Program-made: the position numbers and the translations under genes
In this document: piece after piece, positions 61,923 through 64,000 of the stretch
How positions within the stretch are numbered: the stretch's first letter is position 1
Layout: each line of letters opens with the position of its first letter
The notes under the pieces: model-generated
The model's input: only the letters and a program-made list of their open reading frames with translations
Databases searched by the model: none
Told to the model about the DNA's origin: nothing
NCBI RefSeq assembly: GCF_943192895.1
Contig: NZ_CALPCB010000001.1
Coordinates: forward strand, 124,001 to 188,000
Direction: 5' to 3'
From: Veillonella_A intestinalis
Lineage (GTDB): Bacteria; Bacillota; Negativicutes; Veillonellales; Veillonellaceae
Length of the DNA: 64,000 nt

Positions 61923-62048
61923 TTGACTTCAGTTTTTATTAACAATATACTTTTAGTAAATAGTCGCATAGCTAACATAATCAATACCGGTGATGTATTG
62001 TTATGATGCATATTTTATCGAGCGTTTATGATAAGATATGCATTTTTT
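61923..62048 (+). promoter_or_regulatory. Adhesin promoter followed by a terminator-like attenuator
   Basis: TTGACT (61923-61928), 17 bases, TATACT (61946-61951) is a strong promoter with start near 61958. Within the leader, ATGCATATTTTATC (62006-62019) pairs with GATAAGATATGCAT (62030-62043; one mismatch) over a 10-nt loop, then six Ts (62043-62048). This would stop most transcripts ~110 bases before the adhesin ATG unless relieved. Nothing coding lies in 61594-62158. Confidence 0.65.
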
Positions 62049-62158
62049 AGGTTCAAAATTAGATATGGCGACCAAGGAATGCATTCTGGGGATTGGGTGA
62101 GTGTGTTAGTTTTTTCTTTTTTCTGTGTTTGATCTAAAGAGAGGAAGCGACACAATTA

Positions 62159-64000
62159 ATGAATAGAATTTTTAAAGTTATATGGAGTAAAACAAAAGGG
62201 TGTTATGTTGTAGCCTCTGAATTTGCTAAAAGTTATCAAACCGGTGGGGCTAAACGCACAAGACGTTTAACAGCTGCCGTTATGGCTGCTTTAATCTTAG
62301 CACCACAAGTAACTACATTTGCCACGACAATTACAGTTGGTGGTGAAGATTGGTCAGCTGGTTCTGCTGGAACTGGTGTTCTTACTGTGGTTGGAAGCGA
62401 TGGTGTCACGGTTACTACTAGTGATGCAACGGGTACAGGCACTTCAAAAAGTATGACTTTAACCATTGGTTTAGATGATGAAACAACAACTGCTATTAGC
62501 ACAGCTGCTTCTAGTGTAACTTTAGCATCTACTAGTGCATCTAGTGCAGCGTCAAGTGCTATAGATGCGAGTACAAGTGCTTCATCTTCTCAATCCAGTG
62601 CGGAAGTATCTGAATCTTGGGCAAAGCAAGCAAGTACTAGTGCCTCTAGTGCAACATCCAGTGCTACGGCAGCAAGTGTTAGTGAAAGTAATGCTGTGTC
62701 TAGTGCAGCTGAAGCAAGTACCAGCGCATCTAATGCGGCGGTAAGTGAAAGCAACGCCGTTTCTAGTGCTACCGAAGCAAGTAGTAGTGCATCAACTGCT
62801 ATTTCTAGTGCCGTTGTAGCAAGTACTAGCGCATCTTCTGCTGACTCTAGTGCTACAGTAGCAAGTACGAGTGCATCTAATGCGGCGGTAAGTGAAAGTA
62901 ATGCATCCTCTAGTGCTGAGGCAGCAAGTACAAGCGCGTCAAATGCAGCCGTAAGTGAAAGTAATGCATCTTCGAGTGCTGAGGAAGCAAGTACAAGTGC
63001 TTCAAGTGCAGCGGTAAGTGAAAGCAATGCATCAACTAGTGCTGATGCAGCAAGTACTAGTGCATCAAATGCAGAGTCAAGTGCTAGTACAGCGACATCT
63101 AGTGCTGTTGAGGCAGCGTCTAGTGCGACCGCAGCAAGTGCAAGCGAATCCAACGCAGCCGTAAGTGAAAGTAATGCAACATCTAGTGCGATAGCAGCCA
63201 GCACTAGCGCATCCCATGCAGAATCTAGTGCAACTGCATCGGCATCGAGTGCTACAGCAGCCAATAGCAGTGCATCTTCGTCTTTATCTAGTGCGGAAGT
63301 ATCTGAATCTTGGGCAAATCAAGCAAGCACGAGTGCATCATCTGCTGATTCTAGTGCTACAGCAGCAAATACAAGTGCGTCAAATGCGGCCGTAAGTGAA
63401 AGCAATGCATCAACTAGTGCTGATGCAGCAAGTACAAGTGCGTCAAATGCAGCCGTAAGTGAAAGTAATGCATCTTCTAGTGCTGATGCAGCAAGTACAA
63501 GTGCATCAAATGCTGCCGTAAGTGAAAGTAATGCATCTTCTAGTGCTGAGGCAGCAAGTACAAGCGCGTCTAATGCAGCAGTAAGTGAAAATAATGCTAA
63601 ATCTAGTGCGACTGCAGCAAGCAGTAGCGCTTCTAGTGCTGAATCTAGTGCTACGGTAGCTAGCAGCAGTGCATCTTCGTCTTTATCTAGTGCGGAAGTA
63701 TCTGAATCTTGGGCAAATCAAGCAAGCACGAGTGCATCATCTGCTGATTCTAGTGCAATAGCAGCAAGTACAAGTGCCTCTAATGCGGCAGTAAGCGAAA
63801 ACAATGCATCAACTAGTGCTGATGCAGCAAGCACTAGTGCATCAAATGCAGAGTCAAGTGCTAGTACGGCGACATCTAGTGCTGTTGATGCAGCGTCTAG
63901 TGCGACAGCAGCACGTACAAGCGAATCCAACGCAGCCGTAAGTGAAAGTAATGCAACATCTAGTGCGACAGCAGCAAGTACGAGTGAAGCTAATGCAGCA
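62159..64000 (+). CDS. Ser/Ala-rich heptad-repeat adhesin with ESPR signal (5' part)
   Basis: A large surface protein, open at the window end (614 codons seen). It begins MNRIFKVIWSKTKGCYVVASE, an extended signal peptide region typical of type V secretion, then a signal core ending near TTFATT (~residue 56). After ~60 residues the rest is Ser/Ala/Thr-rich with a 7-residue period: 21-aa units (SNAAVSE SNASSSA EAASTSA) repeated, with a Trp heptad (SESWANQ) recurring 693 and 399 bases apart. This suggests a trimeric coiled-coil stalk. The anchor domain must lie beyond the window. GAGAGGAAG precedes the ATG. Confidence 0.82.
   Translation, partial: MNRIFKVIWSKTKGCYVVASEFAKSYQTGGAKRTRRLTAAVMAALILAPQVTTFATTITVGGEDWSAGSAGTGVLTVVGSDGVTVTTSDATGTGTSKSMTLTIGLDDETTTAISTAASSVTLASTSASSAASSAIDASTSASSSQSSAEVSESWAKQASTSASSATSSATAASVSESNAVSSAAEASTSASNAAVSESNAVSSATEASSSASTAISSAVVASTSASSADSSATVASTSASNAAVSESNASSSAEAASTSASNAAVSESNASSSAEEASTSASSAAVSESNASTSADAASTSASNAESSASTATSSAVEAASSATAASASESNAAVSESNATSSAIAASTSASHAESSATASASSATAANSSASSSLSSAEVSESWANQASTSASSADSSATAANTSASNAAVSESNASTSADAASTSASNAAVSESNASSSADAASTSASNAAVSESNASSSAEAASTSASNAAVSENNAKSSATAASSSASSAESSATVASSSASSSLSSAEVSESWANQASTSASSADSSAIAASTSASNAAVSENNASTSADAASTSASNAESSASTATSSAVDAASSATAARTSESNAAVSESNATSSATAASTSEANAA
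62641..64000 (+). repeat. 63-bp tandem repeats inside the adhesin gene
   Basis: Units of 63 bp (21 codons, three heptads) recur many times, e.g. from ~62910, 62973 and 63430 to 63560. Larger blocks of 399 bp repeat around the Trp-containing segment (63291 and 63690). Recombination could change stalk length. Confidence 0.85.

Noticed and set aside
62236..63930. Long minus-strand reading frames antisense to the Ser-rich adhesin
   Set aside because: They are Ala/Leu-rich mirrors of the repetitive codons; the plus strand has an ESPR signal, ribosome site and open frame to the window end.

Overview
The window looks like a chromosomal segment of Veillonella or a close relative (Negativicutes, diderm Firmicutes). 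It is AT-rich. It combines Firmicute-type features (AGGAGG ribosome binding sites, a T-box ahead of ileS) with outer-membrane machinery: TonB/ExbB/ExbD, three TonB-dependent receptors, and two trimeric-autotransporter-type adhesins, one with an extended signal peptide. It also carries a lactate permease and an ornithine/putrescine antiporter very like PotE, which suits an oral lactate user. The genus is inferred from gene content. I see no rRNA, tRNA, CRISPR array, insertion sequence or transposase.

Layout. 0-2.4 kb: modABC molybdate uptake. 2.6-3.3 kb: rubrerythrin behind a palindromic operator. 3.8-6.5 kb: a selenium cluster (DUF951 protein, selD, yedF, DUF3343 protein, NTF2-like protein). 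6.6-8.6 kb: a peptidoglycan glycosyltransferase and a LigB-like protein. 8.6-12 kb: argG-argH-HD operon under a probable ARG box. 12.6-16.7 kb: potE, a LysR regulator and an amino-acid permease. 17-22.3 kb: an EF-G-like GTPase, a YhcH protein, an EamA exporter, an apparently leaderless ArsR regulator and an MdtG-like exporter. 22.5-25.8 kb: T-box and ileS. 26-27.4 kb: a HAD hydrolase and a ferredoxin, flanked by two unrelated tandem-repeat arrays.

27.7-43.1 kb is a large metal/cofactor uptake region. The first operon holds a FecCD permease, ATPase, binding protein, two tandemly duplicated TonB receptors and exbB-exbD-tonB. The second holds a siderophore-type receptor, two permeases, an ATPase and a lipoprotein binding protein. 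The single exbB-exbD-tonB set probably energises all three receptors.

43.3-46.1 kb: a YadA-like adhesin with a G8 tract upstream. 46.2-47.8 kb: TPP riboswitch and thiC. 47.9-48.7 kb: an NYN-domain RNase-like gene behind a compact promoter-hairpin-T7 leader, with its frame broken at a T8 tract. 48.9-53.6 kb: guaA, a class III Fic protein between two near-identical 80-bp hairpin repeats, a GNAT acetyltransferase, eamA and a DUF523 protein. 53.8-55.4 kb: lactate permease. 56.3-59.9 kb: dapF, ptsI, ptsH and a flavin-binding protein. 60.2-64 kb: a DUF2827-like putative glycosyltransferase with a T8 tract near its start, then a Ser/Ala-rich heptad-repeat adhesin that runs off the window.

The most promising loci for new biology are the NYN leader/slippery-tract locus, the DUF2827/Ser-rich adhesin pair, the G-tract upstream of the YadA-like adhesin, the selenium cluster near molybdate uptake, and the repeat-flanked Fic gene.
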